This document shows, one piece after another, positions 24,996 to 33,591 of a stretch of 64,000 nucleotides of DNA (the first letter of the stretch is position 1; each line of letters begins with the position of its first letter). The stretch is taken from positions 3,472,501 to 3,536,500 of the forward strand of contig NZ_CP156084.1 of assembly GCF_040687965.1 (NCBI RefSeq), in the 5' to 3' direction. The DNA comes from Methylocystis echinoides (GTDB taxonomy: Bacteria > Pseudomonadota > Alphaproteobacteria > Rhizobiales > Beijerinckiaceae). A model generated the notes under the pieces. That model was not told the origin of the DNA. It saw only the letters and a list, made by a program, of their open reading frames with translations, and searched no databases. Both the position numbers and the translations under genes were made by a program.

Positions 24996-26302
24996 GAGGC
25001 CAGCGGCTGCGTCAGACGCTCGCTGCGCACCAGGCCCGCAATACGGGCGGCGGCGGCCGCGGCCCCGTCCTCTTTCCGCACGCCATCCGCCAATTCTTTG
25101 GCTCGCGTCGCATGGCCGTCGCCGAGGCGCGAGAGCGCGCGGCAGAGGCCGTCGGCCGTCGCCGTCTTACCGTCCACGATCTCCGCCACCCCCAGCCGCG
25201 CCAGCCGCTCGGCGTTGTCGAACTGATCGCCGAGGAAGGGCGTGACTACCTGCGGGCGTCCGGCGCGCATCGCCTGCCCGACGGTGCCGATGCCGCCGTG
25301 ATGAACGACGGCGGCGGCGCACGGGAAGATGCGCGAATGCGGGGCATAGGCGGCGACGAACGCGCCGGCGGGGAGATCGGCGCCGAGATCCGCGACCTCG
25401 TCTTCATGGACAAGCAAAACGGCGCGTCGCCCGAGCCGCGACGCAACGCGCATGCATTCGCGGTAGTAATCCTTTCGGGCGAGGGTCACGAAACTGCCGA
25501 GCGTGAAAACGATGGGCGCCTCCCCGGCGTCAAGGAAATCCGCAAGGTCCGCCGCAAGCTCCCCCGCCCCCAGATAGCGGTCGTGGAAGGTATGGCCGGC
25601 GATCAGCGTGCGCGAGCCGTGATCGGGCTGCGCGGGCGCCAGGACGGGGCTGAACAGTCCGATGACGGCGCTCGACGACTTCGACCCGAGCAACAGATCG
25701 AGCCCGTAGCGGGGGCGCAGCCCCAGTTCGCGGCGCAGCCGCCGAAGCGGTTCGGCCCAGAAGGCCACGGCCTGGGCCAGGGACCACAACAGCAGGCGGT
25801 TGAAGGCGATCTCGATCGGCCAGGCCGGGGCGCGGCGCAGCGGCGCCCGCGACCCGAGCGGCGGGTCGTAGGCCGAATAGAGCATCATCGGCGACAGCAG
25901 CACGGTGATGAGCGGCGCCCCCGTCGCCTCGGCGACGAGGCGCGCCGCAAAGGCGAGGCTGTGCGACACAATGGCCTCGACGCCGTCGGCGGCGGCCAGG
26001 AGGTCTTGGTAGCTCTCGCGAAGATGAGGAAAAATCAGCGAATCGAACAGAAACTTGTCATCTTCCGCCATCTTGCGGGCGATGTCGCTCAAGTCCATGC
26101 CGAGCCGACCCATCAAATCCTCGGCGTCGGGCCGGATCGGGACGAAGGCGAGCCCCTCGCCCGCGATATACGCCGCATAGACGGCGCTGGTCGCGATTAC
26201 CGGCGTGAAACCCTCCCGCGCCAATGCATGGCCCAGGGCGACGAAAGGATGGATGTCGCCAAGCGACCCGAAGGTCGCTATGAGGATTTTGCGCTCAGGC
26301 AG
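24989..26302 (-). CDS. GT1-family (UGT-like) glycosyltransferase, apparent CTG start
   Basis: The 437-residue protein has the two Rossmann domains of GT-B UDP-glycosyltransferases. The C-terminal donor site shows VFTLGSFVTL, YAPHSRIFPCAAAVVHHGG and PFLGDQFDNAERL (HHGG and GDQ are signature motifs). The essential N-terminal strand KILIATFGSLGDIHPFVALG is in frame, but between it and the in-frame TAG (26311-26309) the only start-like codon is CTG at 26302, with AAGGAA nine bases upstream. The first standard start, TTG at 26224, would delete that strand. Substrates are likely lipids or hydrophobic acceptors, as in sterol or macrolide transferases. A sequencing error cannot be excluded. Confidence 0.82.
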   Translation of the reverse strand: MPERKILIATFGSLGDIHPFVALGHALAREGFTPVIATSAVYAAYIAGEGLAFVPIRPDAEDLMGRLGMDLSDIARKMAEDDKFLFDSLIFPHLRESYQDLLAAADGVEAIVSHSLAFAARLVAEATGAPLITVLLSPMMLYSAYDPPLGSRAPLRRAPAWPIEIAFNRLLLWSLAQAVAFWAEPLRRLRRELGLRPRYGLDLLLGSKSSSAVIGLFSPVLAPAQPDHGSRTLIAGHTFHDRYLGAGELAADLADFLDAGEAPIVFTLGSFVTLARKDYYRECMRVASRLGRRAVLLVHEDEVADLGADLPAGAFVAAYAPHSRIFPCAAAVVHHGGIGTVGQAMRAGRPQVVTPFLGDQFDNAERLARLGVAEIVDGKTATADGLCRALSRLGDGHATRAKELADGVRKEDGAAAAAARIAGLVRSERLTQPLASC

Positions 26303-26418
26303 TTTCGTCTATTCCTTACCCTGGATAAAACGGGCGGAAATGCGCATCTTTTCGTCGCGGGCTCGCCCGGCCGCCGGCGCCGGAGCCAAATTAGAGCGCT
26401 ACGCTCCAGGGATCGAAT

Positions 26419-27606
26419 ATGACTTTGTCACACACCGCCGTCGCCGCCAAGCTCTCCGGCAAGGCGTCGCTTGCCGGAATGACCCGCGCCGGCATGGCCG
26501 ACGCGTTGCGCGCGTTGGGCCTGCCCGAGCGGGAAATCCGGATGCGGGTCTCCCAGCTCTGGCACTGGGTCTATTTCCGCGGCGCCCGCGGCTTCGACGA
26601 GATGCTGAACATCTCGAAGGCGCTGCGCGCGACGCTCGACGACTCTTTCGATCTCGCGCTGCCCGAAATCGTCGAGGAGCAGATTTCCGTCGACGGCACG
26701 CGCAAATGGCTGCTCCGCCTCGCTCCGCTCGATGCGCAAGATAAAGGCGCCGAGGTCGAGTGCGTCTACATCCCGGAGAGCGACCGCGGCACGCTCTGCG
26801 TCTCCTCGCAGGTCGGCTGCACGCTCAACTGCAGCTTCTGCCACACGGGCACGCAGAAGCTCGTGCGCAATCTGACCACGGCCGAAATCGTCGGCCAGCT
26901 TCTCGTCGCGCGCCAGCGGCTCGGCGACTTCCCGGAGCGCGAGCGGCCGACCGACGGGCTCGTGCCTTCAGGCGAAGGCGTTCGCGCCGTCTCCAACATC
27001 GTCTTCATGGGCATGGGCGAGCCGCTCTACAACATCGAGAACGTCATGGCGGCGATCGAGATCATGGCGGACGGCGACGGGCTGTCGCTCTCCAAGCGCC
27101 GCATCACCGTCTCGACCTCGGGCGTCGTGCCGCAGATCGAGCGGCTCGGAATGGACTGCGGTCCGGCGCTCGCCATTTCGCTGCACGCCGTCCGCGACGA
27201 CTTGCGAAACGAACTCGTGCCGCTCAACAAGAAATATCCGATAGCAGAGCTGTTGCAGGCCTGCCGCGACTATCCCGGCGCCAGCAACGCCCGCCGCATC
27301 ACCTTCGAATATGTGATGCTCAAGGGCGTCAACGACAGCCCCGCCGAGGCGCGCGAGCTGGTGCGGCTTCTCAAGGGCGTGCCGGCGAAGATCAATCTCA
27401 TTCCCTTCAACCCCTGGCCCGGCGCGCCCTATGAATGTTCCGACTGGGAGACGATCGAGCGCTTCTCCGACATCGTCTTCAACGCCGGCTACGCCAGCCC
27501 CGTGCGCACGCCGCGCGGCCGCGACATTCTCGCCGCCTGCGGCCAGTTGAAGAGCGAGACCGAGAAGCTGCGGGCGCGAGCGCGGCTCGCTGCGGAAGGC
27601 GGCTGA
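26419..27606 (+). CDS. rlmN: Dual-specificity rRNA/tRNA (adenine-C2) methyltransferase
   Basis: This 395-residue radical-SAM enzyme methylates A2503 of 23S rRNA and A37 of some tRNAs. The cluster motif is CTLNCSFC (CxxxCxxC). [15 protein letters not shown] is the SAM-binding GGxGEP-like segment. [11 protein letters not shown] and the C-terminal [16 protein letters not shown] contain the second catalytic cysteine region. N-terminal [14 protein letters not shown] is the accessory domain seen in RlmN. Length is normal. It is divergent from the glycosyltransferase gene across about 116 bases. It acts in the cytoplasm on rRNA and tRNA. Confidence 0.96.
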   Translation: MTLSHTAVAAKLSGKASLAGMTRAGMADALRALGLPEREIRMRVSQLWHWVYFRGARGFDEMLNISKALRATLDDSFDLALPEIVEEQISVDGTRKWLLRLAPLDAQDKGAEVECVYIPESDRGTLCVSSQVGCTLNCSFCHTGTQKLVRNLTTAEIVGQLLVARQRLGDFPERERPTDGLVPSGEGVRAVSNIVFMGMGEPLYNIENVMAAIEIMADGDGLSLSKRRITVSTSGVVPQIERLGMDCGPALAISLHAVRDDLRNELVPLNKKYPIAELLQACRDYPGASNARRITFEYVMLKGVNDSPAEARELVRLLKGVPAKINLIPFNPWPGAPYECSDWETIERFSDIVFNAGYASPVRTPRGRDILAACGQLKSETEKLRARARLAAEGG

Positions 27607-27664
27607 CGCCGCGCGCCCTATATCGTCACCAGGGCTGGGGCGGCGGCGCAAGGCGATCACAGGA

Positions 27665-28297
27665 ATGGCGCATCTCGCTCTCGTCGGCGACTCCATCTTC
27701 GACAACGAAGCCTATACGGTCGGCGGACCGGCGGTCATCAAGCAGGTGAGGAAGCGTATTCCGATTGGCTGGCGGGCCACGCTCGCCGCCGTGGACGGCG
27801 CAAGGATCGACGGGATCGCCGGGCAGCTCTCCCGGCTCCCGGCCGACGTCGACCGGCTGATCGTGAGCGTCGGCGGAAACGACGTGCTCGATCTCATCCC
27901 GCTGCTCGACTCGCCGGTGACAAGGAGCGTCCAGGCGGTCGCGATGATCGGCGACGCCGCGCGCACTTTCGAGGACGCCTACCGCGTGATGCTCGACAGC
28001 TGCCTCCACGTCGACCGGCACGCGTCGATTTGCACGATCTATTCCGGCAATTTCCCCGATCGTGAATTTCAGCATGTCGCCCGCACGGCGCTGTCGCCGT
28101 TCAACGATGCGATCATTCGCATCGGCGTCGAGCATGGGCTCACGATTATCGACTTACGTCTCGTCTGCAGCGCCGCGGCGGATTACGCCAACCCGATCGA
28201 ACCCTCGTCGGCGGGCGGCGAGAAAATCGCCAAGGCGATCGTCCGCGCCGCCACCGGCGACGGCGGCTGGGAGCGCAGCGCGCGGATTATCGGCTAG
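27665..28297 (+). CDS. SGNH/GDSL-like hydrolase, atypical active site
   Basis: The 210-residue protein begins MAHLALVGDSIFDN, where GDS is the block I nucleophile. It has LIVSVGGNDVLDLIPLL with the GGND oxyanion Asn of block III. At the C-terminus, where active enzymes have D-x-x-H, it reads NPIEPSSAGGEKIAKAI, so the catalytic Asp and His are replaced by Glu and Ser. There is no signal peptide, so it is probably cytosolic. The enzyme may use a different base or be inactive. It ends in a CTAG shared with the convergent dsbB-type gene. Confidence 0.8.
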   Translation: MAHLALVGDSIFDNEAYTVGGPAVIKQVRKRIPIGWRATLAAVDGARIDGIAGQLSRLPADVDRLIVSVGGNDVLDLIPLLDSPVTRSVQAVAMIGDAARTFEDAYRVMLDSCLHVDRHASICTIYSGNFPDREFQHVARTALSPFNDAIIRIGVEHGLTIIDLRLVCSAAADYANPIEPSSAGGEKIAKAIVRAATGDGGWERSARIIG

Positions 28298-28785
28298 CGG
28301 GATCTCGCGCCCACTGCGGCGAGCCAGGCGAGCGCCGCCGTGATGACGACGTTCCAGTTGGCGAGCGTGAGGCCCAGCGCATAAACCGCCGGCTCGTCGC
28401 AGCGCACGACCTTGACGCTCTTGAGCTGCTTCATGAAATCGTCCATCGAGCCCGCCGTGCTGAGCGCGCCGGAACAGTCCGAGGGGCCGGGAAAAAGCTT
28501 CCACTCCACGCCCGAGTGATAGATCGAGAGAGCGGCGTCGGCGAGAAACAGCAGCGCCATGAGCGCAAAGGCGCTGCGGGCGAGCCCCGCCCTGCCCGCC
28601 TGCGCCGCATAAGCGGCGAGCGGGGCGAGCGCGAAGGCGGCGTAATAGGGAATGCGTTCCTTGACGCAAAGCTCGCAGGGCGGATAGCCGAGCCACTCAT
28701 AGGTCCAGGCGCCGGCGATCGTCACGGCGGAAACGGCAAAGATCGCCGCGGCGAGATGGCGCTGGCTCGTAAAGACCCTCGTCAC
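28294..28785 (-). CDS. Disulfide bond formation protein DsbB family
   Basis: The 163-residue inner-membrane protein has four hydrophobic helices. The first periplasmic loop contains GYPPCELCVKER, the quinone-proximal CxxC (Cys37, Cys40). The second loop has PSDCSGALST and VVRCDEPA, the second cysteine pair that exchanges with DsbA. It reoxidises DsbA by passing electrons to ubiquinone. The start is a GTG at 28785, only 3 bases after the stop of the YqaA-type gene, so the two are probably co-transcribed. A DsbA partner is not in the window. Confidence 0.9.
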   Translation of the reverse strand: MTRVFTSQRHLAAAIFAVSAVTIAGAWTYEWLGYPPCELCVKERIPYYAAFALAPLAAYAAQAGRAGLARSAFALMALLFLADAALSIYHSGVEWKLFPGPSDCSGALSTAGSMDDFMKQLKSVKVVRCDEPAVYALGLTLANWNVVITAALAWLAAVGARSR

Positions 28786-28788
28786 GCT

Positions 28789-29367
28789 TCAGAACATCTT
28801 CGAGGCGAGCGCGAAGCCCGCCACCACCACCACGGCAAGCGAACCGACGAAGAGGCCGAAATGGCTCTCGAGCTTGTCGCGGATGGGATCGCCAAAGCGA
28901 TTGATCGCCGCCGCCAACACGAAAAACCGCGCCCCGCGCGTGATGATGGAGAGCACAATGAAGAGGGGGAAATTATACGCCAGCAGCCCCGAGACGATGG
29001 TCACGAGCTTATAAGGAATGGGGGTGAAGCCCTTCACGAGGATGAAGATCGCGCCCCATTGGGCGTAGAAGGCGCGCAGCGCCTCCATCTTCTCGCCATA
29101 GCCATAGAGGTTGATCAGCCACTGGCCGATGGTGTCGTAGAAGAGCGAGCCAAAGGCATAGCCCAAGGCCCCGCCCGCGACAGAAGCGATGGTGCACAGA
29201 ATGGCGTAATGCCAAGCCTTCTTGGGCTCGGCGAGGGTCATCGGCACGAGGATCACGTCGGGCGGCACGGGGAAGAACGAGCTCTCGGCGAAAGCGATGG
29301 CCCCGAGCGCAAGCGGCGCGTGCTTGCTGGCGGCAAGCGACATGGTCCAGTCGTAAAGCTTTTTCAT
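28789..29367 (-). CDS. YqaA family inner-membrane protein (VTT/DedA-like)
   Basis: The 192-residue protein starts MKKLYDWTMSLAASKHAPLA, with GAGG five bases before the ATG at 29367. It has about four to five hydrophobic helices. SFFPVPPDVILVPMTLA and FILVKGFTPIPYKLVTIVSG are the conserved half-helices of the SNARE-associated/VTT (DedA) superfamily, and in this form match YqaA. These proteins are thought to move lipids between leaflets, but YqaA itself is uncharacterised. It precedes dsbB by 3 bases. The longer open frame to 29925 spans the tRNA-Leu gene and is not real. Confidence 0.88.
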   Translation of the reverse strand: MKKLYDWTMSLAASKHAPLALGAIAFAESSFFPVPPDVILVPMTLAEPKKAWHYAILCTIASVAGGALGYAFGSLFYDTIGQWLINLYGYGEKMEALRAFYAQWGAIFILVKGFTPIPYKLVTIVSGLLAYNFPLFIVLSIITRGARFFVLAAAINRFGDPIRDKLESHFGLFVGSLAVVVVAGFALASKMF

Positions 29368-29515
29368 TTTTCCTCGAGGCCATCTGGCGCGTTTGCAGAG
29401 GCCATAGCATGAAAAGTTTAACTTAAAGAAGGCGAGCGCGCCGCTTGACGGCCCCTTCCGCCCCGCTAATATCCGGCCGCTCGCGCTCCGGTCGGCTGAT
29501 TCCGGTCGCGCCTGA

Positions 29516-29600
29516 GCCCCTGTGGCGGAATTGGTAGACGCGCTCGACTCAAAATCGAGTTCCGCAAGGAGTGCTGGTTCGACTCCGGCCAGGGGCACCA
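29516..29600 (+). tRNA. tRNA-Leu (anticodon CAA)
   Basis: This is an 85-base class II tRNA. Acceptor GCCCCTG (29516-29522) pairs with CAGGGGC. D arm GGCGGAATTGGTAGAC, anticodon loop CTCAAAA with CAA, a variable arm TTCCGCAAGGAGT, and T arm GGTTCGACTCC are present. Discriminator A and an encoded CCA (29598-29600) end it. tRNA-Leu genes are frequent integration sites, and the DNA that follows has an accessory look. Confidence 0.97.
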
Positions 29601-30071
29601 ACTGCCATTTTTGGCCCTCCCAAATCCCCCCGCATCCTCCATATCCGCTCGCTAACTCTCTTCTATTCCGCCGCTTTCCGGCATTTTTTCGGGCGGGCGT
29701 CGCCCACGTCTCCCTACCTACCCGTGGCCAGCCGCAGGAGCCCTTGAAGAAGGCGAAGGCCCGCTCATGCGCGACCTTCACCGTCATGGTCCGCTCCAGT
29801 CGAACTGGTAGGCTTCTCCCGGCGCGAACGACAACGGCGCCAAAAGGCGCTCTCAAGCGTGCGCCAGCGGCCGTTGATAGACGCAAACTAAGCCGGCACG
29901 AGCATGCTGCGGGAGCATGCGGCATATGTGCTGCGCGATCCTGAAGGAATCAGATTTTCCAAAGGCCTCGCGCCGGACGCTTGGCAGGAACCCTATTTGG
30001 CATTAGGGCGTGAACAAGCCTTCCGCTCCGAGTTCTCTGTCAATTCCCGTCGGCGGGCCTAAGGAATCAGA
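29601..30071. other. Gene-poor stretch after tRNA-Leu
   Basis: These 471 bases begin the accessory-looking segment. The only frame worth naming is ATG 29904 to TAA 30062 (52 residues, MLREHAAYVLRDPEG), which lacks a good ribosome site and is unlike anything I know. An 11-base direct repeat AAGGAATCAGA occurs at 29944-29954 and 30061-30071, the second copy being the ribosome site of the next gene. No copy of the tRNA 3' end was found. Confidence 0.45.
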
Positions 30072-30812
30072 ATGGCTAAGCTAGGCGAGATAGATTACAT
30101 CAGAAGGGCTGGTCCAAAAGAGCGGGAGCACATTCTCAACAAGCCGTTTTCCGAGCCGATGTGTGGCTATCTTTTGTCTGATATCGGCACGATCATGAGA
30201 TTGCTTCCCGCGCCGCCAGCCACGCTTCTTGATTTGGGCGCGGGAAGCGGATGGACGAGTTGCTTGTTCGCGCTGACGGGCTACCAAGTAACAGCGCAAG
30301 ATATCTCCCCAGATATGGTTGAACTCATCGAACTGAATAAAAAGCGGTATGGCGCGACTATGCTCACGCCAATCGTTTCAGACTACGAGAGCCTGGATTT
30401 CGACGAAGAATTCGACTGCGCCGTGTTTTACGATAGCCTGCACCATGCGGAAGAAGAGCATGCCGCTTTAACGTCGGTTTATCGAGCATTGAAACCCAAC
30501 GGGGTTGTCATCACCGCCGAACCTGGAACGGGTCAATCCCAAACTCCGGAGGCCCTAAGAGCGGTCCAAGAGTTCGGCGTCACGGAGAAGGACATGCCTG
30601 TCGCTGCCGTCATCGCCACGGCGGAAAAAATCGGATTCAGATGCACTGGCGTTTTTGAGAGAAGGTTCGAGCCGAAACCCCTGATTCATGCCGAAACGCT
30701 AAGGACTTATAGAGGGGCTTACGGCTTCATTTCGGCGAGCTTGCGCGAGATGTCTTGGCGCTTGAAAGGTGGGCATCTAACCGAAGGGCATTACGTTGTC
30801 CTTCAAAAGTGA
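30072..30812 (+). CDS. Class I SAM-dependent methyltransferase (accessory)
   Basis: The 246-residue protein has TLLDLGAGSGWTSCLFALTG (motif I, DLGAGSG), YQVTAQDISPDMVELI (acidic motif II) and FDCAVFYDSLHHAEEEHAAL (motif IV-like region). VYRALKPNGVVITAEPG follows. This is the general small-molecule methyltransferase layout. The C-terminal part (LRTYRGAYGFISASLREMSW) is unrecognised. Codon use is visibly AT-richer than in flanking genes, with more A- and T-ending codons, suggesting transfer. AAGGA lies 7 bases before the ATG. It stands alone beside the tRNA-Leu gene, so no pathway can be inferred. Cytosolic. Confidence 0.82.
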   Translation: MAKLGEIDYIRRAGPKEREHILNKPFSEPMCGYLLSDIGTIMRLLPAPPATLLDLGAGSGWTSCLFALTGYQVTAQDISPDMVELIELNKKRYGATMLTPIVSDYESLDFDEEFDCAVFYDSLHHAEEEHAALTSVYRALKPNGVVITAEPGTGQSQTPEALRAVQEFGVTEKDMPVAAVIATAEKIGFRCTGVFERRFEPKPLIHAETLRTYRGAYGFISASLREMSWRLKGGHLTEGHYVVLQK

Positions 30813-31431
30813 GTCGCCCGACAAATGCTCCAAGAGCGATCGTCGCATGACGAAAAAAGGCTGCCTCCTGCCCGCAAAAGGAGGCCGCCGAGTTCACTTA
30901 ATCGTTTCGAAGAGCGCAAGTAACATATTGAAAATGAAACGTATAGCTGTTGGAAATACGGACCTAGGGCGCCAGCTAGGTCTGTGTGCGGCTGATCGAA
31001 GGGCCTGAAAGACGCCCGATGCGGGGTTAAAACAGGAACGCGCAAAATACGTCAACTATGCTGGCGCTTGCAGATTAACGCGGCCATCGGCGCTGGGAAT
31101 TGCTCGAATTGTCTGACTTTTTCCGAGTCGCTGGAGGGCATCGCGAACCCCTGACGCCTCCCGTGTATTGAAAAGCCCCGTGCCTATCGGAAACTTGGGG
31201 GCGGCTGATAATCTAAGTGGCGTCTTGTCTCGCTCGTTTTGGAAAATTACGCACAGCAAGCTGCTGAGGGAACCGGCCGTCTGGCTGCAACCCGAGCCCA
31301 GCGCTCTTTGAAGAGAGGACAAACATTCCGCCAAGGGGACGGAAATTCCTACGTAGAACTGCCAGCTTGCGTTGCCCAATCACCGATTAGGCTTATGTTA
31401 ACCCAATTCGGTGGTTCCACGAGGGTGTCGG
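30813..31431. other. Long non-coding stretch
   Basis: These 619 bases separate the methyltransferase from the response-regulator gene. Base composition is again more AT-rich than average for the window. Short open frames exist on both strands (for example minus 31379-31056), but none has a ribosome site, a signal peptide or a recognisable motif. It must contain the promoter of the regulator gene at 31432. I see no repeat or RNA structure that I can support. Confidence 0.5.
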
Positions 31432-31812
31432 ATGCGTGTTCTGATCATTGAGGACGACGCAATCATCGGCACGGATCTGGAAATCGCGAGCAGCGATATG
31501 GGATTTAGCGACATTGCATTCGCAATGGACGAGGCTGAGGCGATCGCAATGGGAAAAATCGCCCCTCCCGACCTGATTATTTCAGATATCAGGCTCGGGT
31601 CGTCGGGATCCGGCGTTCGGGCGGTGAACGAAATCTTGAGGGCTGCCGGCGCGGCCGTTGTCTTCGTCACAGGCTTGATGGACGCCGATGAAATGGACCA
31701 GTCCGGCGGCGTCGTCGCACTCGGGAAGCCGTGGAACGCGACCCGTCTGCAGATGGCCATTAGCCAAACTGTCAAGCAACCTGCCGGCGTCACAGTGGCC
31801 TGGTGGCGGTAG
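31432..31812 (+). CDS. Single-domain response regulator
   Basis: The 126-residue protein is one receiver domain with no output domain. MRVLIIEDDAIIGTDLEI forms the acidic pocket, LIISDIRLGSSGSG carries the phospho-acceptor Asp, VVFVTGLMDAD the switch Thr, and VVALGKPWN the invariant Lys. The ATG at 31432 has GAGGGTG upstream; a GTG at 31411 is less likely. The FVTG phrase resembles the FATGUY group of single-domain regulators that pair with HWE/HisKA2 kinases, and such a kinase gene follows after about 110 bases. A phospho-relay or allosteric partner role is likely, with no direct DNA binding. Confidence 0.88.
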   Translation: MRVLIIEDDAIIGTDLEIASSDMGFSDIAFAMDEAEAIAMGKIAPPDLIISDIRLGSSGSGVRAVNEILRAAGAAVVFVTGLMDADEMDQSGGVVALGKPWNATRLQMAISQTVKQPAGVTVAWWR

Positions 31813-31923
31813 CCGTCCTCAAAAAGGCGCATCTGAGGCTGGACACAAGCCGAGCCGCCCATAGTTGACAGAAACAGAGCAGGAGCATTGGCCCCGCGCG
31901 ACGATGGCGGAGGGGAGTCACCT

Positions 31924-33096
31924 TTGGTCCAAACTGACGTATACATCACCGACGAATTAGACAGGCGTCCTCCAAAGGACATGGGTTCGCCCAAGGAAAA
32001 GCTGGCGCTGCTGGATTTGGCCGGACGCATGGCCGATCACCCAGCAGAGGTCCTTCCGCGGTTTGTGGACCTGGCCCTTGAATTGACGGGCGGCGTATCC
32101 GCTGGCCTTAGCCTTTACGAACAAGAGCCGGCGCCGGGGGTCTTCCGTTGGCGCCACCTGTGCGGGGTGCTGGCGCCGTTTGAAAATAGCACGACGCCAA
32201 GAGATTTCAGCCCCTGTGGCGTTACCCTTGACCTGAATAGACCGGTCCTGGCCTCGCATCCCGAGCGCGTCTACGACTGGATTTCCAGGGAAAACATCGT
32301 CATCCCCGAAGTGTTGCTGGTGCCGCTTCATATCGGCGGCAAGGAGCCGCTCGGAACGCTTTGGATCGTTTCCGACGAGGAAGGCTATCTCGATAGCGGT
32401 CATGCTCGCGTGATGACCGAGCTTGCGGCATTTGTCGGGATCGCTTTGCAAATGCTCGCCTCGGAGCGCGAACTCAAAGAAACCTTGGAGCAGCAGGATA
32501 CGCTCATCAAGGAGATGAGCCATCGCGTGAAGAATCTCTTCACCGTCGCCACCTCGATCGTACGCGTCAGCGAGAAGGCGGCGACCACTCCGGCCGAGAT
32601 GTCGAAGATCCTCTCGGGCCGCCTGGGAGCGCTCGCCGAAGCAAATGCCTTGGCGCGGCGCAGCTCCGTCGACGAAGCCACGATTGAAGGCGTCCTTGCG
32701 GATCTCGTGGAAACGATCATGCGGCCACATGCGTTGCCCGACCGGCGAAGCCGCTTTGTCGCTAAAGGCCCTGCTATTGTGTTGGGAGAGCGCGCCACCA
32801 GCGGCGTCGCGCTGGTGCTTCACGAGCTTGCAACGAACGCGGAAAAATACGGCGCGCTAAAGTCGGAAGACGGAAGCGTTCGGCTTTCTTGGCGCGTTAG
32901 ATCGGAACGGCTGGTTCTTCACTGGTCTGAACGTGGGGGCCCGTCCCTTGATCAACCGCCGGAGACCAGCGGCTTCGGCACGAGATTATCCCACACCACG
33001 ATTGTCCGTCAGCTGAAGGGCGAGCTTAGGCATAAGTGGCGATCTGAGGGCTTGGTCGTTTTGATGCGGATCCCCTTGAGAAATTTGGCCAACTAG
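31924..33096 (+). CDS. GAF-domain HWE-type sensor histidine kinase
   Basis: The product is about 390 residues and soluble. Residues about 35-185 form a GAF-like sensor (SAGLSLYEQEPAPGVFRW, then EPLGTLWIVSDEEGYL). The kinase core starts with IKEMSHRVKNLFTVATSIV, the HRxxN-type phospho-acceptor His of HWE/HisKA2 kinases. LVLHELATNAEKYGAL is the N box and FGTRLSHTTIVRQLKG the C-terminal part. TTG at 31924 is preferred because GGAGGGGAG lies about 6 bases upstream; a TTG at 31888 would add 12 residues. It follows the single-domain response regulator and probably phosphorylates it. The input signal is unknown. Confidence 0.9.
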   Translation: MVQTDVYITDELDRRPPKDMGSPKEKLALLDLAGRMADHPAEVLPRFVDLALELTGGVSAGLSLYEQEPAPGVFRWRHLCGVLAPFENSTTPRDFSPCGVTLDLNRPVLASHPERVYDWISRENIVIPEVLLVPLHIGGKEPLGTLWIVSDEEGYLDSGHARVMTELAAFVGIALQMLASERELKETLEQQDTLIKEMSHRVKNLFTVATSIVRVSEKAATTPAEMSKILSGRLGALAEANALARRSSVDEATIEGVLADLVETIMRPHALPDRRSRFVAKGPAIVLGERATSGVALVLHELATNAEKYGALKSEDGSVRLSWRVRSERLVLHWSERGGPSLDQPPETSGFGTRLSHTTIVRQLKGELRHKWRSEGLVVLMRIPLRNLAN

Positions 33097-33416
33097 TGAT
33101 TTTCCGGCCAAACGCGTTCTGACGCGCGCCCACTGCGCCGCGCCTCGAACCGCGCCTCGAACCGCTCTTTCCTTCTGCTGGCGCCAAGCGCAGCGCTCTA
33201 ACCTCTTTCCTCTATATCCAAAATGGCATAGGACTAGCCAGAGAGCATAACCGCCGCCGTTCGAAGCGAGTGGTTCTCGCGCGTGACAAGTGTCCGTGTG
33301 CCGGGCCGCACATTCGGCCCCAGAGCGTAGCGCTACCAACGAGACATTCAGCGAGACCATGGGCATTGGGCTCGTGCGTCGAACAACAACCGGAGCCCTG
33401 TGAAGGGGAATCGATA
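33097..33416. other. Intergenic region with a 12-bp tandem duplication
   Basis: These 320 bases lie between the HWE kinase and the first mini-membrane protein. A perfect tandem repeat GCGCCTCGAACC occurs twice in a row at 33140-33163. No gene or RNA is recognised here. Confidence 0.5.
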
Positions 33417-33530
33417 ATGGAGACAATCATCCTGCTGGCGACTTCTCTGGCCATCGGGTTTGGCGCCGGCTATGCGTATCGGGAAAACATCTCCCGCCGT
33501 CGCAGAGGCAAGCCGAGTTGGTGGGGTTAA
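33417..33530 (+). CDS. Mini membrane protein A (37 residues, IGFGAG motif)
   Basis: The ATG at 33417 has AAGGGGA about 6 bases upstream. The product is METIILLATSLAIGFGAGYA, then YRENISRRRRGKPSWWG. It has one hydrophobic helix followed by a strongly basic, Trp-ending tail, so it should sit in the inner membrane with the tail in the cytoplasm (positive-inside rule). The IGFGAGxxY segment recurs in the second small protein 61 bases downstream, which argues that both are real and related. No homologue is known to me. Confidence 0.6.
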   Translation: METIILLATSLAIGFGAGYAYRENISRRRRGKPSWWG

Positions 33531-33591
33531 GGGAAGAGTAGCGAATCCCTGCGAGATTCTTCCCCGCTGCAAGCCTCGGCGGGAGTCTCGC

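Noticed and set aside
28789-29925. Long version of the YqaA-type protein (378 codons)
   Set aside because: The extra N-terminal part reads through the tRNA-Leu gene; the ATG at 29367 with GAGG is the real start.
29904-30062. 52-codon frame before the accessory methyltransferase
   Set aside because: Weak ribosome site and no recognisable motif; kept only as a remark on the intergenic stretch.
33140-33163. 12-bp tandem repeat as a possible CRISPR or iteron
   Set aside because: Only two adjacent copies without spacers; too little for an array or origin.
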